DNA of 64,000 bases from Photobacterium angustum (GCF_003026365.1 NZ_PYOM01000002.1:186001-250000); one strand, 5' to 3'; positions 9,506 to 19,997 are shown, counted from the stretch's first letter. Numbers and translations: made by a program. The notes: generated from the sequence alone by a model not told the origin.

Positions 9506-9662
9506 ACTAATATATTTCCTTAACAAGAATTCGCTAATGCGATTTGCTGTAGTTTATTCATTACGACAAAAGTTGCAACACTCATAGTGCTGGTCAAACC
9601 ACGATTTTATCATAAAACTAGATCAGTTTGACTTGCGTCATTAAGTATTGCAAATCTTTTGA

Positions 9663-10397
9663 TTAAATCATGTACATACCGCCGTTAACGTGCAAAGTTT
9701 CGCCCGTTACATAAGCAGCATCATCTGAGGCTAAAAATGCAACTGCTGCTGCAATTTCGCGCGGATCACCTAAACGACCAGCAGGTACATTTGCAAGTGT
9801 TGCTGCACGTTGGTCATCATTTAACGCTTTGGTCATATCTGTTTCGATAAAACCTGGAGCTACTGCGTTAACTGTAATACCACGAGAAGCTACCTCGCGT
9901 GCCATTGATTTTGTGAAACCTAATAGGCCAGCTTTTGCTGCTGCGTAGTTCGTTTGACCCGCATTACCCATAGTACCCACAACAGAGCCAATGCTGATGA
10001 TACGACCGTTACGCTTTTTCATCATTGCACGCAGTACTGCTTTAGAAAGGCGGAAGATAGATGTTAGGTTAGTATCAATGATATCTTGCCATTCATCATC
10101 TTTCATACGCATCAGTAGATTATCACGAGTGATACCAGCATTGTTCACCAAAATGTCAACATCGCCAAAATCTGCTTTAATCTGTTTTAAAACTGATTCA
10201 ATTGACTCAGGTGAAGTCACATTTAGTGCAAGACCTTTACCTTTGTCACCAAGATACGCACTGATAGCTTCAGCACCACTTTCAGATGTTGCAGTACCAA
10301 TAACTGTTGCGCCACGCTCTACTAAAATTTCAGCAATTGCACGGCCGATACCACGGCTTGCACCTGTAACTAGTGCAACTTTACCTTCCAGGCTCAT
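9663..10397 (-). CDS. fabG: 3-oxoacyl-ACP reductase
   Basis: FabG reduces 3-ketoacyl-ACP to 3-hydroxyacyl-ACP with NADPH. The 244-residue short-chain dehydrogenase has the TGASRGIG nucleotide motif at residues 11-18, NNAG at 85-88 and the catalytic S138, Y151 and K155, all at E. coli numbering. It ends with the conserved GGMYM(I). fabD lies 26 bp upstream, so the two are cotranscribed. Confidence 0.98.
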   Translation of the reverse strand: MSLEGKVALVTGASRGIGRAIAEILVERGATVIGTATSESGAEAISAYLGDKGKGLALNVTSPESIESVLKQIKADFGDVDILVNNAGITRDNLLMRMKDDEWQDIIDTNLTSIFRLSKAVLRAMMKKRNGRIISIGSVVGTMGNAGQTNYAAAKAGLLGFTKSMAREVASRGITVNAVAPGFIETDMTKALNDDQRAATLANVPAGRLGDPREIAAAVAFLASDDAAYVTGETLHVNGGMYMI

Positions 10398-10423
10398 TGT
10401 AAATCCTCTTTAAAGCTTAATGA

Positions 10424-11353
10424 CTACTTAGCCATAGCCGCTTCTAATGAAGCAATATCATTAACTGCAGCACCGCTAAGTGCGCGATCAATACGCTTAG
10501 TTAGGCCAGTTAATACTTTACCTGGACCCATTTCTAATAATTCTTCAATACCTTCTGCAGCCATGCGCTCAACAGATTCAGTCCAACGTACTGGGCTGTA
10601 TAACTGCTTAACAAGTGCAAGCTTAATCGCTGCAGGATCAGTTTCTGTTGCCACGTCAGCATTGTTAATAACAGGTACAGACGGTGCATTAAATTCGATA
10701 GCTTCTAGTGCTACTGCAAGCTTATCCGCCGCAGGTTTCATCAAAGCGCAGTGAGAAGGTACAGATACAGGAAGAGGAAGTGCACGTTTAGCGCCCGCTT
10801 CTTTACATAGGACGTTTGCACGCTCTACTGCTTCTTTATTACCCGCAATAACAACCTGGCCCGGTGAATTGAAGTTCACAGGAGAACATACTTCGCCTTG
10901 AGCTGCTTCTTCACATGCTTTCGCAATTGCATCGTTATCAAGACCGATAATTGCAGACATAGCACCAACACCAGCCGGTACTGCTTCTTGCATTAGTTGA
11001 CCACGAAGTTCAACTAGTTTTACCGCAGCTTTAAAATCGATAACACCAGCACATACTAGTGCAGAGTATTCACCAAGGCTGTGACCTGCAAGTAGCGTTG
11101 GTTGCTCACCGCCTTGCTGCTGCCATACACGCCAAATCGCAACAGATGCTGTTAACAATGCAGGCTGAGTGCGTTGTGTTTGGTTTAAATCTTCTGCTGG
11201 GCCGTTTTGAACCAGCGCCCAAAGATCGTAACCTAGCGCATCAGATGCCTCAGAGAACGTTTCTTTAACCACATCAAATTGTTCTGCTAATTCAGCTAGC
11301 ATACCAACGGTTTGAGAGCCCTGACCTGGGAAAACAATCGCGAACTTAGACAT
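10424..11353 (-). CDS. fabD: Malonyl-CoA:ACP transacylase
   Basis: FabD transfers malonate from CoA to ACP. The 309-residue protein shows the GQGSQ oxyanion motif at residues 10-14, the nucleophile S92 in GHSLGEYSAL, and H201 in VPSHCALM. The length equals E. coli FabD. It is separated from fabH by 120 bp containing two palindromes (11373-11434), an unusually large gap inside this cluster. Confidence 0.98.
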   Translation of the reverse strand: MSKFAIVFPGQGSQTVGMLAELAEQFDVVKETFSEASDALGYDLWALVQNGPAEDLNQTQRTQPALLTASVAIWRVWQQQGGEQPTLLAGHSLGEYSALVCAGVIDFKAAVKLVELRGQLMQEAVPAGVGAMSAIIGLDNDAIAKACEEAAQGEVCSPVNFNSPGQVVIAGNKEAVERANVLCKEAGAKRALPLPVSVPSHCALMKPAADKLAVALEAIEFNAPSVPVINNADVATETDPAAIKLALVKQLYSPVRWTESVERMAAEGIEELLEMGPGKVLTGLTKRIDRALSGAAVNDIASLEAAMAK

Positions 11354-11372
11354 TCGAGAATCCTTCTTTATT

Positions 11373-11434
11373 GACTAATCATTAGTCGATTAATATGCAT
11401 TAAAACTAATATATTGCTTATTAGTTTTAATGCA
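11373..11434. promoter_or_regulatory. Paired palindromes in the fabH-fabD gap
   Basis: Element A is GACTAAT-C-ATTAGTC (11373-11387). Element B is a perfect 16-bp inverted repeat, TGCATTAAAACTAATA, with a 7-nt spacer (11396-11434). Neither is followed by a T tract, so they look more like operators, a processing hairpin or a small repeat element than a terminator. Their regulator, if any, is unknown to me. Confidence 0.5.
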
Positions 11435-11473
11435 CTAAAAATAAAAGCAAATCAGTAATGTTTAACCACTTGA

Positions 11474-12430
11474 TTAAAACTTCACTAATGCTGAGCCCCA
11501 AGTGAAACCGCCACCAAACGCTTCTAGTAATAATGTTTGACCACGTTGAATACGGCCATCACGAACCGCTTCATCTAATGCTGTTGGGACAGTTGCAGCT
11601 GATGTATTACCATGACGATCAAGCGTAACCACAACTTGATCCATCGACATAGATAATTTTTTAGCCGTCGCTGAGATAATACGCATATTCGCTTGGTGAG
11701 GCACAAGCCAATCTAATTCTGACTTATCCATATTATTTTCAGCAAGCGTACTTTTCACTAAGTTCGATAACTGGGTTACCGCCACTTTAAATACTTCATT
11801 ACCAGCCATGTAAAGCCACTTATTGGCATCAAAATCTTTACCATGTTCTGGCACAGCTAGACTTAATAAACCACCAAAATGACCATCAGCATATAAATGC
11901 GTTGAAATAATACCCGGCTCTTCACTCGCACCAATCACAACCGCACCCGCCGCATCACCAAATAAAATAATGGTTGAGCGATCTTCTGGATCACAGCAAT
12001 GAGAAAGTGCATCAGAACCGATCACAAGTACATTTTTCGCCATACCCGTTTTGATATGCTGATCAGCAACACTTAACGCATAAACAAAGCCTGTACATGC
12101 CGCTGATAAATCAAATGCAGGGCAGCCTTTAATATCTAGCATACCTTGCACTTGGCAAGCTGCTGATGGAAATGAATGGCTGGCGCTAGAGGTGGCAACA
12201 ATGATCAGATCGATATCTTCTTTATCAATCCCCGCCATCTCAATTGCCTTTAACGAGGCTTGGTAGCCCATTACGGCAACAGTTTCATCTTCAGATGAAA
12301 TACGACGTTCACGAATACCAGTTCGTGTCACAATCCACTCATCGCTTGTTTCTACCATTTTTTCTAAGTCCGCATTCGAGCGTACTTGTTGTGGCAGGTA
12401 GCTGCCAGTTCCTAGAATTTTGCTATTCAT
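11474..12430 (-). CDS. fabH: 3-oxoacyl-ACP synthase III (KAS III)
   Basis: FabH condenses acetyl-CoA with malonyl-ACP to start fatty-acid synthesis. The 318-residue protein has the C112-H245-N275 triad: C112 in [12 protein letters not shown]245 in [10 protein letters not shown] and N275 in RHGNTSAAT. It starts five bases after plsX, so the two are translated from one message. Length and motifs agree with the E. coli enzyme. Confidence 0.98.
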   Translation of the reverse strand: MNSKILGTGSYLPQQVRSNADLEKMVETSDEWIVTRTGIRERRISSEDETVAVMGYQASLKAIEMAGIDKEDIDLIIVATSSASHSFPSAACQVQGMLDIKGCPAFDLSAACTGFVYALSVADQHIKTGMAKNVLVIGSDALSHCCDPEDRSTIILFGDAAGAVVIGASEEPGIISTHLYADGHFGGLLSLAVPEHGKDFDANKWLYMAGNEVFKVAVTQLSNLVKSTLAENNMDKSELDWLVPHQANMRIISATAKKLSMSMDQVVVTLDRHGNTSAATVPTALDEAVRDGRIQRGQTLLLEAFGGGFTWGSALVKF

Positions 12431-12435
12431 GAAGA

Positions 12436-13458
12436 CTAATAGTGCCTCTCGAGTAGGACCTCTTCTAAACGGTCACTGATTTTGTTCGGTATTTGTTGTT
12501 TAACTTCGTAAACCGCTTCACTTATCGCATGAGCGAAAGCGACAGTATCAGCACTTCCATGGCTTTTAACCACAATACCGCGCAATCCTAACAGACTTGC
12601 ACCGTTATACTGGTCGGGGTTCAACTGTTGCAAGCTCTCAAATAGCTCACTAAACAGCCATTTAGCAATAATGCGTCGAATTGGGTTCCTACCTATTGCA
12701 CGTTTTATCCGTTCAATAAATAAGTTTGCGACCCCTTCACTGGTCTTTAAACTCACATTGCCAACGAAACCATCACACACTATAACATCGGCTTTATCTG
12801 AATAAAGTTGGTGGCCTTCAACGTAGCCAACATAGTTGATATCCGGAGATTGAATCAACATTTCAGCACAACGTTTGACCAAATCATTACCTTTGATCTC
12901 TTCTTCGCCAATATTTAATAATGCGACACGCGGCGTAGCACCTAAGGTTTGTTCAGCAAGAACAGAGCCCATAACTGCAAACTGGAATAAAGTATCAGCA
13001 TCACAAGACACATTCGCGCCAAGATCAAGAAGCCATGTTGGATTTTCACCACGATTGGGTATCGCTGAAATTAATGCAGGACGTTCAACACCCGGGAGTT
13101 GTTTCAACACAAAACGTGATAATGCCATGAGTGCGCCAGTATTACCTGCGCTGACACATGCATCTGCTTGGCCTGCTGCAACTGCATCTAATGCCATTCG
13201 CATAGATGAGCCTTTACTATGTCGAAGGGCTTGTGATGGACGTGTTTCGTTGGCGATAACGGTATCGCAATGTACGATCGTTAGCCTAGGATGGTTAAGC
13301 TTATTGAGGAGAGTTAACTGCGCAGTGATTGCACTTAGATCACCAAAAAGAATAAGTTTGAGCTCAGGCGAATGCAACAGTGCCTGCACGGCGGCAGGCA
13401 CTGTTACTTGAGGACCGAAATCCCCGCCCATTGCATCAAGTGCAACGGTAAGACCCAT
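12436..13458 (-). CDS. plsX: Phosphate acyltransferase PlsX
   Basis: PlsX makes acyl-phosphate from acyl-ACP for glycerolipid synthesis. The 340-residue protein shows the N-terminal [11 protein letters not shown], the RPSQALR...GSSMRMALD region, [11 protein letters not shown], and [15 protein letters not shown] near the C-terminus. The start is ATG at 13458; the TTG just before it (13461) is not needed. It lies 12 bp after rpmF, the near-universal order in gammaproteobacteria. Confidence 0.97.
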   Translation of the reverse strand: MGLTVALDAMGGDFGPQVTVPAAVQALLHSPELKLILFGDLSAITAQLTLLNKLNHPRLTIVHCDTVIANETRPSQALRHSKGSSMRMALDAVAAGQADACVSAGNTGALMALSRFVLKQLPGVERPALISAIPNRGENPTWLLDLGANVSCDADTLFQFAVMGSVLAEQTLGATPRVALLNIGEEEIKGNDLVKRCAEMLIQSPDINYVGYVEGHQLYSDKADVIVCDGFVGNVSLKTSEGVANLFIERIKRAIGRNPIRRIIAKWLFSELFESLQQLNPDQYNGASLLGLRGIVVKSHGSADTVAFAHAISEAVYEVKQQIPNKISDRLEEVLLERHY

Positions 13459-13470
13459 CAAGGTTCAACC

Positions 13471-13641
13471 TTACTTGTTGATAACCTTGCGGCCACGGTA
13501 GAAACCGTCAGCTGTCACGTGGTGACGTAGGTGAGTCTCACCAGATGCTTTATCTACAGAAACTGCTGCTGTAGTTAGGGCATCGTGTGAACGACGCATA
13601 CCACGTGCTGCACGTGATTTTTTGCTCTTTTGTACGGCCAT
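13471..13641 (-). CDS. rpmF: 50S ribosomal protein L32
   Basis: A 56-codon gene reads [20 protein letters not shown] and ends [11 protein letters not shown], a basic protein of exactly the length and sequence pattern of L32. It lies 20 bp after yceD and 12 bp before plsX, the conserved yceD-rpmF-plsX order. It carries a good upstream AGGAG (CAGGAGTAGGG). Confidence 0.97.
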   Translation of the reverse strand: MAVQKSKKSRAARGMRRSHDALTTAAVSVDKASGETHLRHHVTADGFYRGRKVINK

Positions 13642-13661
13642 TAACCCTACTCCTGTTAAAT

Positions 13662-14180
13662 TTAACTCTTAAGATTTTTCAATACTGCAAACGGATTCGG
13701 ACGCTCATCAGCAACGGGGATCTCACCAAAAGACATGTTCTTCGAGCCAATTTTACAATCAGCATCGTCGTGCATTGCGACTTGTGGTAATTCCAGAATC
13801 AATTCGTCTTCAACAAGTTGAATCAGGTTGATCTCGCCATTTTCGTCGACGATTGTCGGCTCATAGGCTTCCGGTAACTCATCTACGGCTTCTTCGTTGC
13901 GAACCGGACTATAACAGAATTCCACATGAATATGGTGTGGAAATTCTCCCTGACATCGCTGGCAGGTCAACATCACGTCTACATCTGCGATACCGCGGAT
14001 GAAAGGAATACGACGTTGGTCAAGGTCAAAAGACAAGTTGACGTTTGCATCACTTATTACGCTCTGGGTTGATTCAGCTAGGCGAGACAAAAGATCGGCT
14101 TTGATGATGCCATCATAATCGAGTCTTTTTTGTGCTGTGCGTACTGGATCTACCTTTAGCGGCAATTTTACCTTTTGCAT
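13662..14180 (-). CDS. yceD: YceD family protein (DUF177), 23S rRNA accumulation protein
   Basis: The 172-residue protein matches E. coli YceD from its first residues ([24 protein letters not shown]) to the C-terminal PNPFAVL. A cysteine pair CQRC lies near residue 85. Family members are linked to 23S rRNA accumulation and sit next to rpmF in nearly all relatives. It is the first gene of the fab cluster. The ATG has no ribosome binding site, and a plausible promoter (14190-14218) would put the transcription start only a few bases upstream. Confidence 0.94.
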   Translation of the reverse strand: MQKVKLPLKVDPVRTAQKRLDYDGIIKADLLSRLAESTQSVISDANVNLSFDLDQRRIPFIRGIADVDVMLTCQRCQGEFPHHIHVEFCYSPVRNEEAVDELPEAYEPTIVDENGEINLIQLVEDELILELPQVAMHDDADCKIGSKNMSFGEIPVADERPNPFAVLKNLKS

Positions 14181-14189
14181 AGGGCGCGA

Positions 14190-14218
14190 ATATTAGCCTT
14201 ATAGTCTGTTTGAGTCAA
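14190..14218 (-). promoter_or_regulatory. Candidate promoter of the yceD-rpmF-plsX-fab cluster
   Basis: On the minus strand TTGACT (14218-14213) and TAATAT (14195-14190) are 17 bp apart. The -10 match is only four of six. If used, the transcript would start within about 5 nt of the yceD ATG, giving an almost leaderless message. Confidence 0.35.
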
Positions 14219-14639
14219 AGGAAATGTGTGTGATTTAACAGCTTTTGACCAATTCTCATGCTGTGATGAAAATTACAAAACGCTTCGACACCACATCTCA
14301 GTAATAAAATTATAAATGTCTGCTACTCAATCACTTGATCGTGTCGGAACAATCGATGAAATAACACCCAACATAGCGCACAAAGCAACTGACATAGGCG
14401 CATAATCATATGCCGTCGCTATCAATAACCCACATATATTTTGAACAATATGAATCTTGCATTGGTCTAGTTGGGGATCTAACAAATTATGCGGGAACAT
14501 ACACCGAATTGTGGAATGAAACAACCGTAATACAACAATCTCAATTCAATATAATCCTAATAAAAGTTGCAGCAATCATAGTGAAACTTCCTATATCATT
14601 GATGTATTAAAATTCACTCTAAATGTGTAGAACACTGTT
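14219..14639. other. Intergenic region between divergent yceD and yceF
   Basis: Two overlapping open frames occur on opposite strands (14327-14524 and 14410-14610), but neither has a ribosome site or a recognisable protein and they shadow each other. I see no RNA gene or repeat. It presumably holds the yceF promoter and possibly additional promoters for yceD. Confidence 0.5.
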
Positions 14640-15221
14640 ATGACACAACCATTATTACTAGCATCAACCTCTCCTTACCGAAAAATGCTACTCGAAAAGT
14701 TAGCGCTCCCTTTTGAAACGGCAAGCCCTGAAACTGATGAGACGGCATTACCCACAGAATCCGCTCAAGAATTAGTCTGTAGACTCGCACAATTAAAAGC
14801 CAAAGCTTGTGCCAGTACTTACCCAGATTCTCTTATTATAGGATCAGATCAAGTTTGTGTAATTGACGGGAAAATCTTAGGCAAACCTCATACTGAAGAA
14901 AATGCTTGTAAACAATTACAAGCCGCAAGTGGCAAAACCATTACCTTTTATACTGGGCTATGTGTTTACAATGCAAAAACACAATCAACTCAAGTGATTT
15001 GTGAACCCTTTCATGTTCACTTTAAAACACTAACGTCACAACAAATTGAGAATTACGTGAGAAAAGAACAACCTTTATATTGTGCAGGGAGTTTTAAAAG
15101 CGAAGGTTTAGGAATAGCACTATTTGATAAACTTGAAGGGCGCGATCCTAACACGCTCGTAGGATTACCTTTAATTGCATTAACTGAAATGTTAACTAAT
15201 GAGGGTGTGCCTGTTTTATAA
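14640..15221 (+). CDS. yceF: Maf family nucleotide pyrophosphatase (YceF type)
   Basis: The 193-residue Maf protein belongs by context to the YceF subgroup, which hydrolyses 7-methyl-GTP and related modified nucleotides. Visible motifs are [17 protein letters not shown] at the N-terminus, IIGSDQVC with the catalytic aspartate, LGKP, FYTGLCV, and the [10 protein letters not shown]...[13 protein letters not shown] block. As in E. coli it is divergent from yceD-rpmF. The ribosome binding site is weak. The gene is convergent with rluC, sharing a terminator. Confidence 0.95.
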   Translation: MTQPLLLASTSPYRKMLLEKLALPFETASPETDETALPTESAQELVCRLAQLKAKACASTYPDSLIIGSDQVCVIDGKILGKPHTEENACKQLQAASGKTITFYTGLCVYNAKTQSTQVICEPFHVHFKTLTSQQIENYVRKEQPLYCAGSFKSEGLGIALFDKLEGRDPNTLVGLPLIALTEMLTNEGVPVL

Positions 15222-15250
15222 GACTTACGCCATTAACATTCGAGTAAACA

Positions 15251-15276
15251 AAAGGCGAGACTATTTTCTCGCCTTT
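15251..15276. terminator. Bidirectional terminator between yceF and rluC
   Basis: The perfect 10-bp stem AAAGGCGAGA / TCTCGCCTTT with a 6-nt loop lies between convergent stop codons. The flanking T and A tracts are short, but the stem is GC-rich. Confidence 0.8.
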
Positions 15277-15284
15277 CACTTTGG

Positions 15285-16229
15285 TTACATTTGACGTAGT
15301 TTTTCCAAACAACGTTCTAAAACCGGTTCCATTGGCGCGCTAATATCCATCGCTTCATCCGTACTTGGATGCGTAAATTTAATATTTGCAGCATGAAGGA
15401 ACAAACGCCCTAAACCTGTTTTTTTAGTGTAGGCATCAAAACGTGGGTCACCATAACGATCATCCCAAGCAATAGGATGGCCTTCATACTGACAATGCAC
15501 ACGAATCTGATGCGTACGACCAGTTACAGGGCTAGCTTGTACCAATGTCGCCTGCGGGAATCGCTCTAATACTTTAAAACGCGTATCGGATGCTTTACCT
15601 TGTGGGTTAACACGTACAATACTGTTTACTTCATTTTTTAACAAAGGTGCAGTGACTTTTCGGCAATTCGCTTTCCATTCTCCCATTACTAAAGCGAAGT
15701 AATATTTCTGCACCGTTTTATTTCTAAATTGCTCTTGCAGTTGACGAAGAGCTGAACGCTTCTTTGCCACTAACAAAATGCCCGAGGTATCACGGTCAAT
15801 TCGGTGAACAAGTTCCAAAAATCGCGCATCAGGGCGTAACGCTCGTAATGCTTCAATAGCACCAAATTTTAAGCCACTACCACCATGAACGGCTGTCCCT
15901 GATGGTTTATTCAGAATTAACATATGATCATCTTCATAGATGATGCAATGCTCTAATTCAGCGACTTTATTCAACTTGGTACTTACTGGTGCTTGTTCTT
16001 CTTTTTCAGGAACAAAAACCGGCGGTACGCGTACTAGATCACCATCCTGCAATTTATATTCAGGTTTAATACGTTTTTTGTTTACTCGCACCTCGCCTTT
16101 ACGCAAAATGCGGTAAATCATACTTTTTGGTACGTTTTTAAGCCTAGCGCGGAGAAAATTATCAATCCGCTGGCCTGCAAAGTCATCGCTAATTTCGATG
16201 AATTGCACTTTAGGTTTATCTTCTGTCAT
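15285..16229 (-). CDS. rluC: 23S rRNA pseudouridine synthase RluC
   Basis: RluC makes pseudouridine at positions 955, 2504 and 2580 of 23S rRNA (E. coli numbering). The 314-residue protein has an N-terminal S4 RNA-binding domain (GQRIDNFLRARLKNVPKSMIY) and a catalytic domain with the active aspartate in HRIDRDTSG, then the VTGRTHQIRVH motif. The start chosen is ATG at 16229, which aligns with the E. coli N-terminus; an in-frame start at 16289 would add 20 unrelated residues. It diverges from rne, the usual arrangement. Confidence 0.96.
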   Translation of the reverse strand: MTEDKPKVQFIEISDDFAGQRIDNFLRARLKNVPKSMIYRILRKGEVRVNKKRIKPEYKLQDGDLVRVPPVFVPEKEEQAPVSTKLNKVAELEHCIIYEDDHMLILNKPSGTAVHGGSGLKFGAIEALRALRPDARFLELVHRIDRDTSGILLVAKKRSALRQLQEQFRNKTVQKYYFALVMGEWKANCRKVTAPLLKNEVNSIVRVNPQGKASDTRFKVLERFPQATLVQASPVTGRTHQIRVHCQYEGHPIAWDDRYGDPRFDAYTKKTGLGRLFLHAANIKFTHPSTDEAMDISAPMEPVLERCLEKLRQM

Positions 16230-16665
16230 GGGTTTGATTGTATCACGCAAATAAAGCAGATTGCCGCAAAAAAGTGAGCCTGCTATCATTGTGTGCTGAG
16301 GTCGGTTTTTTTGCCTACTTCATTGACAAGATGAGTATACAATCATCTTTATGGCTATTTTTTATACAACTCAGATAATCAACGCAGCAAATGGCGTAAG
16401 ACGTTAGGGTTATCGGAGTTTTTTTTAGTGCGTCAAATTACATTTTTTTTTGATGTGACAGATACAACCACTTCAATGTGGTGATACCAGCTGTATTTTT
16501 TAGATCTAACCATCTCACATACAGTTGGCTGATAAGTGTGGCCAGAAAGCACTCCTGCATTCCAACCGTGAGGTTGCAACCGTACATCAGACTTGGAGTC
16601 CGGCGCCATCAAAAAACAGATGTAACTAGCGTACTAATACAACGACAATAAATGAGTACAATATA
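16230..16665 (+). promoter_or_regulatory. Long rne leader and divergent rluC-rne promoter region
   Basis: The 436-bp gap has several small hairpins in its last 200 bp, such as CCAC-N6-GTGG near 16473 and CAACC-gtga-GGTTG near 16563. In E. coli the rne 5' leader of about 360 nt folds into hairpins through which RNase E controls its own mRNA, so a similar sensor is likely here. A TTGACA at 16323-16328 is a possible -35 element, without a convincing -10. Structural equivalence to the E. coli hairpins is inference. Confidence 0.6.
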
Positions 16666-19600
16666 ATGAAAAGAATGTTGATTAACGCAACTCAGAAGGA
16701 AGAGTTGCGCGTCGCATTAGTTGATGGCCAAAAGCTATTTGATCTTGATATCGAAAGCCCTGGTCACGAATCTAAAAAAGCAAATATCTACAAAGGCCGC
16801 ATCACACGCATCGAACCAAGTCTGGAAGCAGCGTTCGTTGATTATGGTGCTGAGCGTCATGGTTTCCTTCCTCTTAAAGAAGTTGCGAAAGATTACTTCC
16901 CTGCCAATTATTCTTACCAAGGTCGTCCTAATATCAAGGAAGTCCTAAAAGAAGGCCAAGAAGTTATCGTTCAAGTTGATAAAGAAGAACGCGGAAACAA
17001 AGGCGCAGCCCTTACTACTTTTATCTCTCTAGCAGGTAGTTACCTTGTTTTAATGCCTAACAACCCTCGTGCTGGCGGTATTTCTCGTCGTATCGAAGGT
17101 GAAGAGCGTACCCAACTTAAAGCTGCACTAAGCACATTAGACTTACCGCAAGGTATGGGTCTGATTGTACGTACAGCTGGTGTGGGCAAATCAGGTGAAG
17201 AGCTTGAGTGGGATTTAAACGTTCTACTAAACCATTGGAATGCTGTAAAAGAAGCAGCCGATTCACAATCAGCTCCGTTTCTTATCCACCAAGAAAGTAA
17301 TGTGATTGCTCGCGCAATCCGCGATTATTTACGTCGTGACATCGGTGAAATTCTTATCGATAGCCCGAAAATTTTCGACCGCGCACGTGATCATATTAAA
17401 TTAGTTCGTCCTGATTTCTTGTCTCGTGTGAAGCGTTACGAGGGTGAGGTTCCACTATTTAGCCACTACCAAATTGAAAGCCAAATTGACTCTGCGTTCC
17501 AGCGCGAAGTTCGTTTACCTTCAGGTGGCTCTGTTGTTATTGATCCAACAGAAGCATTAACGTCTATCGATATCAACTCTGCTCGTGCAACAAAGGGCGG
17601 CGATATTGAAGAAACAGCACTACAGACAAACTTAGAAGCTGCCGATGAAATTGCACGTCAATTACGTCTACGTGACTTAGGTGGTCTGGTTGTTATCGAC
17701 TTTATTGATATGACACCTGTTCGCCACCAACGTGAAGTTGAAAACCGTTTACGTGAAGCTGTTCGTATGGATCGCGCACGTGTTCAAATTGGTCGAATCT
17801 CACGTTTCGGTCTACTTGAAATGTCTCGTCAACGTTTAAGCCCTTCTCTTGCAGAAGCGAGCCACCACGTTTGTCCTCGCTGTTCTGGTACTGGTGTTGT
17901 TCGTGATAATGAATCACTATCACTATCAATCCTACGACTAATCGAAGAAGAAGCACTGAAAGATAACAGCTCACAAGTACTTGCTATTGTACCTGTACCT
18001 GTTGCCTCATATCTTCTCAACGAAAAGCGTCGTTCAGTTCAGCACATTGAAAAGTACCACGGTGTACGTGTTGTTATCGTTCCTAACTCTGATATGGAAA
18101 CGCCGCACTTTGAAGTTCTGCGTATTCGTGAAGGTGAAGAGCAAGATACACTTTCATACCATATCCCTAAAACGTTAGAAGCGTTAAAAGAAGCTGAAGC
18201 AATTGAAGCACCACAACCTGAGCGCGTTATCAAAAAACGTGAAGAGCCAGTACTTCAAGGTTTCACTGCACCAAAACAACCAGCTCCTGTTGCAAAACCT
18301 GCAGCTAAGCCGACACCAAAAGTAACGGCTAAGCCTGCTACTGAATCAACCAATAAACCTGGTTTGTTAAGCCGTTTCTTCTCTGCATTAGCATCATTCT
18401 TCTCTGGTAGCCCTGAACAGCAACAAGAGAAACCTGTTGAAGTAAAAGCAGAACCAAACAACAATCAAAATAATCGTCGCAACAACAACCGTCGCAACGA
18501 TCGTTCTGACAACCGTCGTAATAACCGTGACAACAGTCGTGATAACAACCGTCGTAATAATCGACAAGATAACAACGATGTTGAGAACAATGACGAACGT
18601 CAAGAACGTAATAACGAGCAACGCCAAAATCGTCGCCGCAATGACCGTAACGACAAAAACCGTCAACAGCAAAACGATAAGGCTGCAAAAGCTCCTCGCC
18701 AAAACCGTAATAACGATGAAGCGAAAGAGCAAAAGCGTCAGTCTCGTAAAGAAGAAACTCAAGCGCAAAAACAGCAACGTCAACAACAAGGCGAGCAAAC
18801 AACTAAAGCAACAACTGAACAACCTGCTGATGCACAACGTGATAGCGAAGAAAAAGCGGTAAAAGTGAAGCAACGTCGCCAGCGTCGTCAACTTCGTAAA
18901 AAAGTACGTATCACAGATAATGTTGAAAAATCAGTTGAACAACAAAATGCAACCGTTGATGCTGTCGAAAAAGTTGAAGCTGTTGAAACTGCTGTAGAGC
19001 AAACACCATCACCATTAATGGCATTGGGCACCAGTATTGCTAAAGAAGCACAAGACAAACCTGAAAAAACTCAGGTTGTGTCTGACGAGCAAACTGATAA
19101 TGAAGAGCAGGAAGGCACTCAGCGCCGTAATCGCCGCTCACCACGTCACTTACGTGCAAGTGGTCAGCGTCGTCGCCGCATGCGTGATACACGCGTAGAG
19201 AAATCTGACTTTGTTACCAATGAAGAAGCAAATGCCATTGAGCAGGCTGCTATTGATGCTGCTGATAGTATTAGCGAGATGGTTAATGTTGTTTCTATCG
19301 TTGAAAAGCCAAAAACAATGCGTCCTACTTCAGGTGTTGCAATCCCTGAAATGGCAATGGGTAAAGTTTGGTCTCGTATCAAGCCAGCCGTTGAAGCGCC
19401 TGTTGAGAAAAACATCACAGAAGAGAAAGCTGATACTGCAGATATGATTGATGAAGTTGAAACAAATGACATCATCATTAATACACCAGTAGTAGAAGCT
19501 AAATCTGAAGTAGTTGCAGTTGAAACGACGACACTTTCTGGCGTTGCTATTCCTGAAATGGCGATGGGTAAAGTCTTCCCACGCTATACAGCAGAAGAAA

Positions 19601-19950
19601 CAACAGTGGAAATGAAGTCAGAACCTGCTGCTGAGCAAGTGGTTGAAAAACCAGTTATTGTTGAAGAAATAGCAGCTCCGGTAATCAAAACAGAAGAGAC
19701 AGTTGAAATTAAATCACCTGTAACTGCAGTCGTTGATTTACCTGCTGTTGCAACAGCTGTAATGGCAACCTCACCTCGTGGTTTCCATGCTACCTCTGCA
19801 ATGACAAAAGCGCCAGCACCTGAAGAACATGTTTCAGGCTCTGTTGTTCAAGCGGCACCATTACGCGAGCGTACTAATACACGTGCGGCGGGTAGCCAAA
19901 CAGCAACAAACAGTGCTGCAGCACCAATGACTAAACCTTCTTTTGACTAA
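16666..19950 (+). CDS. rne: Ribonuclease E
   Basis: RNase E starts mRNA decay and processes rRNA and tRNA at the inner membrane as scaffold of the degradosome. The 1094-residue protein has the S1 domain near the N-terminus ([20 protein letters not shown]), catalytic D302 and D345 in the DNase-I-like fold, and the zinc-link CPRCSGTG with C403 and C406. From about residue 530 the tail is disordered: a short helix resembling a membrane anchor ([17 protein letters not shown], about 563-579), an Asn/Arg-rich segment (about 598-700), a basic stretch RRRRMRD near 840, a motif [13 protein letters not shown] present twice (889-902 and 958-971), and a C-terminal [10 protein letters not shown] resembling the PNPase-binding end of E. 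coli RNase E. Tail functions are inferred by analogy. Confidence 0.97.
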   Translation: MKRMLINATQKEELRVALVDGQKLFDLDIESPGHESKKANIYKGRITRIEPSLEAAFVDYGAERHGFLPLKEVAKDYFPANYSYQGRPNIKEVLKEGQEVIVQVDKEERGNKGAALTTFISLAGSYLVLMPNNPRAGGISRRIEGEERTQLKAALSTLDLPQGMGLIVRTAGVGKSGEELEWDLNVLLNHWNAVKEAADSQSAPFLIHQESNVIARAIRDYLRRDIGEILIDSPKIFDRARDHIKLVRPDFLSRVKRYEGEVPLFSHYQIESQIDSAFQREVRLPSGGSVVIDPTEALTSIDINSARATKGGDIEETALQTNLEAADEIARQLRLRDLGGLVVIDFIDMTPVRHQREVENRLREAVRMDRARVQIGRISRFGLLEMSRQRLSPSLAEASHHVCPRCSGTGVVRDNESLSLSILRLIEEEALKDNSSQVLAIVPVPVASYLLNEKRRSVQHIEKYHGVRVVIVPNSDMETPHFEVLRIREGEEQDTLSYHIPKTLEALKEAEAIEAPQPERVIKKREEPVLQGFTAPKQPAPVAKPAAKPTPKVTAKPATESTNKPGLLSRFFSALASFFSGSPEQQQEKPVEVKAEPNNNQNNRRNNNRRNDRSDNRRNNRDNSRDNNRRNNRQDNNDVENNDERQERNNEQRQNRRRNDRNDKNRQQQNDKAAKAPRQNRNNDEAKEQKRQSRKEETQAQKQQRQQQGEQTTKATTEQPADAQRDSEEKAVKVKQRRQRRQLRKKVRITDNVEKSVEQQNATVDAVEKVEAVETAVEQTPSPLMALGTSIAKEAQDKPEKTQVVSDEQTDNEEQEGTQRRNRRSPRHLRASGQRRRRMRDTRVEKSDFVTNEEANAIEQAAIDAADSISEMVNVVSIVEKPKTMRPTSGVAIPEMAMGKVWSRIKPAVEAPVEKNITEEKADTADMIDEVETNDIIINTPVVEAKSEVVAVETTTLSGVAIPEMAMGKVFPRYTAEETTVEMKSEPAAEQVVEKPVIVEEIAAPVIKTEETVEIKSPVTAVVDLPAVATAVMATSPRGFHATSAMTKAPAPEEHVSGSVVQAAPLRERTNTRAAGSQTATNSAAAPMTKPSFD
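19330..19371 (+). repeat. First copy of duplicated RNase E tail motif
   Basis: Encodes [14 protein letters not shown] (residues 889-902). A second copy with one change, [14 protein letters not shown], lies at 19537-19578 (residues 958-971). The codons differ at many third positions, so the peptide has been conserved beyond the duplication event. Confidence 0.85.
19537..19578 (+). repeat. Second copy of duplicated RNase E tail motif
   Basis: Encodes [14 protein letters not shown], 69 residues after the first copy and surrounded by unrelated acidic, low-complexity sequence. It is probably a short linear binding motif for a degradosome partner; the partner is unknown. Confidence 0.85.
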
Positions 19951-19970
19951 AAGTTAAGTTTAGCAATGAA

Positions 19971-19997
19971 AAAGCCATGCTCTTGCATGGCTTTTTT
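19971..19997 (+). terminator. rne terminator
   Basis: The perfect 10-bp stem AAAGCCATGC / GCATGGCTTT with a TCTT loop is followed by a T run, 20 bp beyond the rne stop codon. Confidence 0.93.

Noticed and set aside
14327-14610. Two overlapping open frames on opposite strands between yceD and yceF
   Set aside because: They shadow each other, lack ribosome sites and resemble no protein I know.
18338-18891. Long Cys- and Asp-rich or Leu/Thr-rich open frames antisense to rne
   Set aside because: They arise from the biased Asn/Arg codons of the RNase E tail read in reverse.
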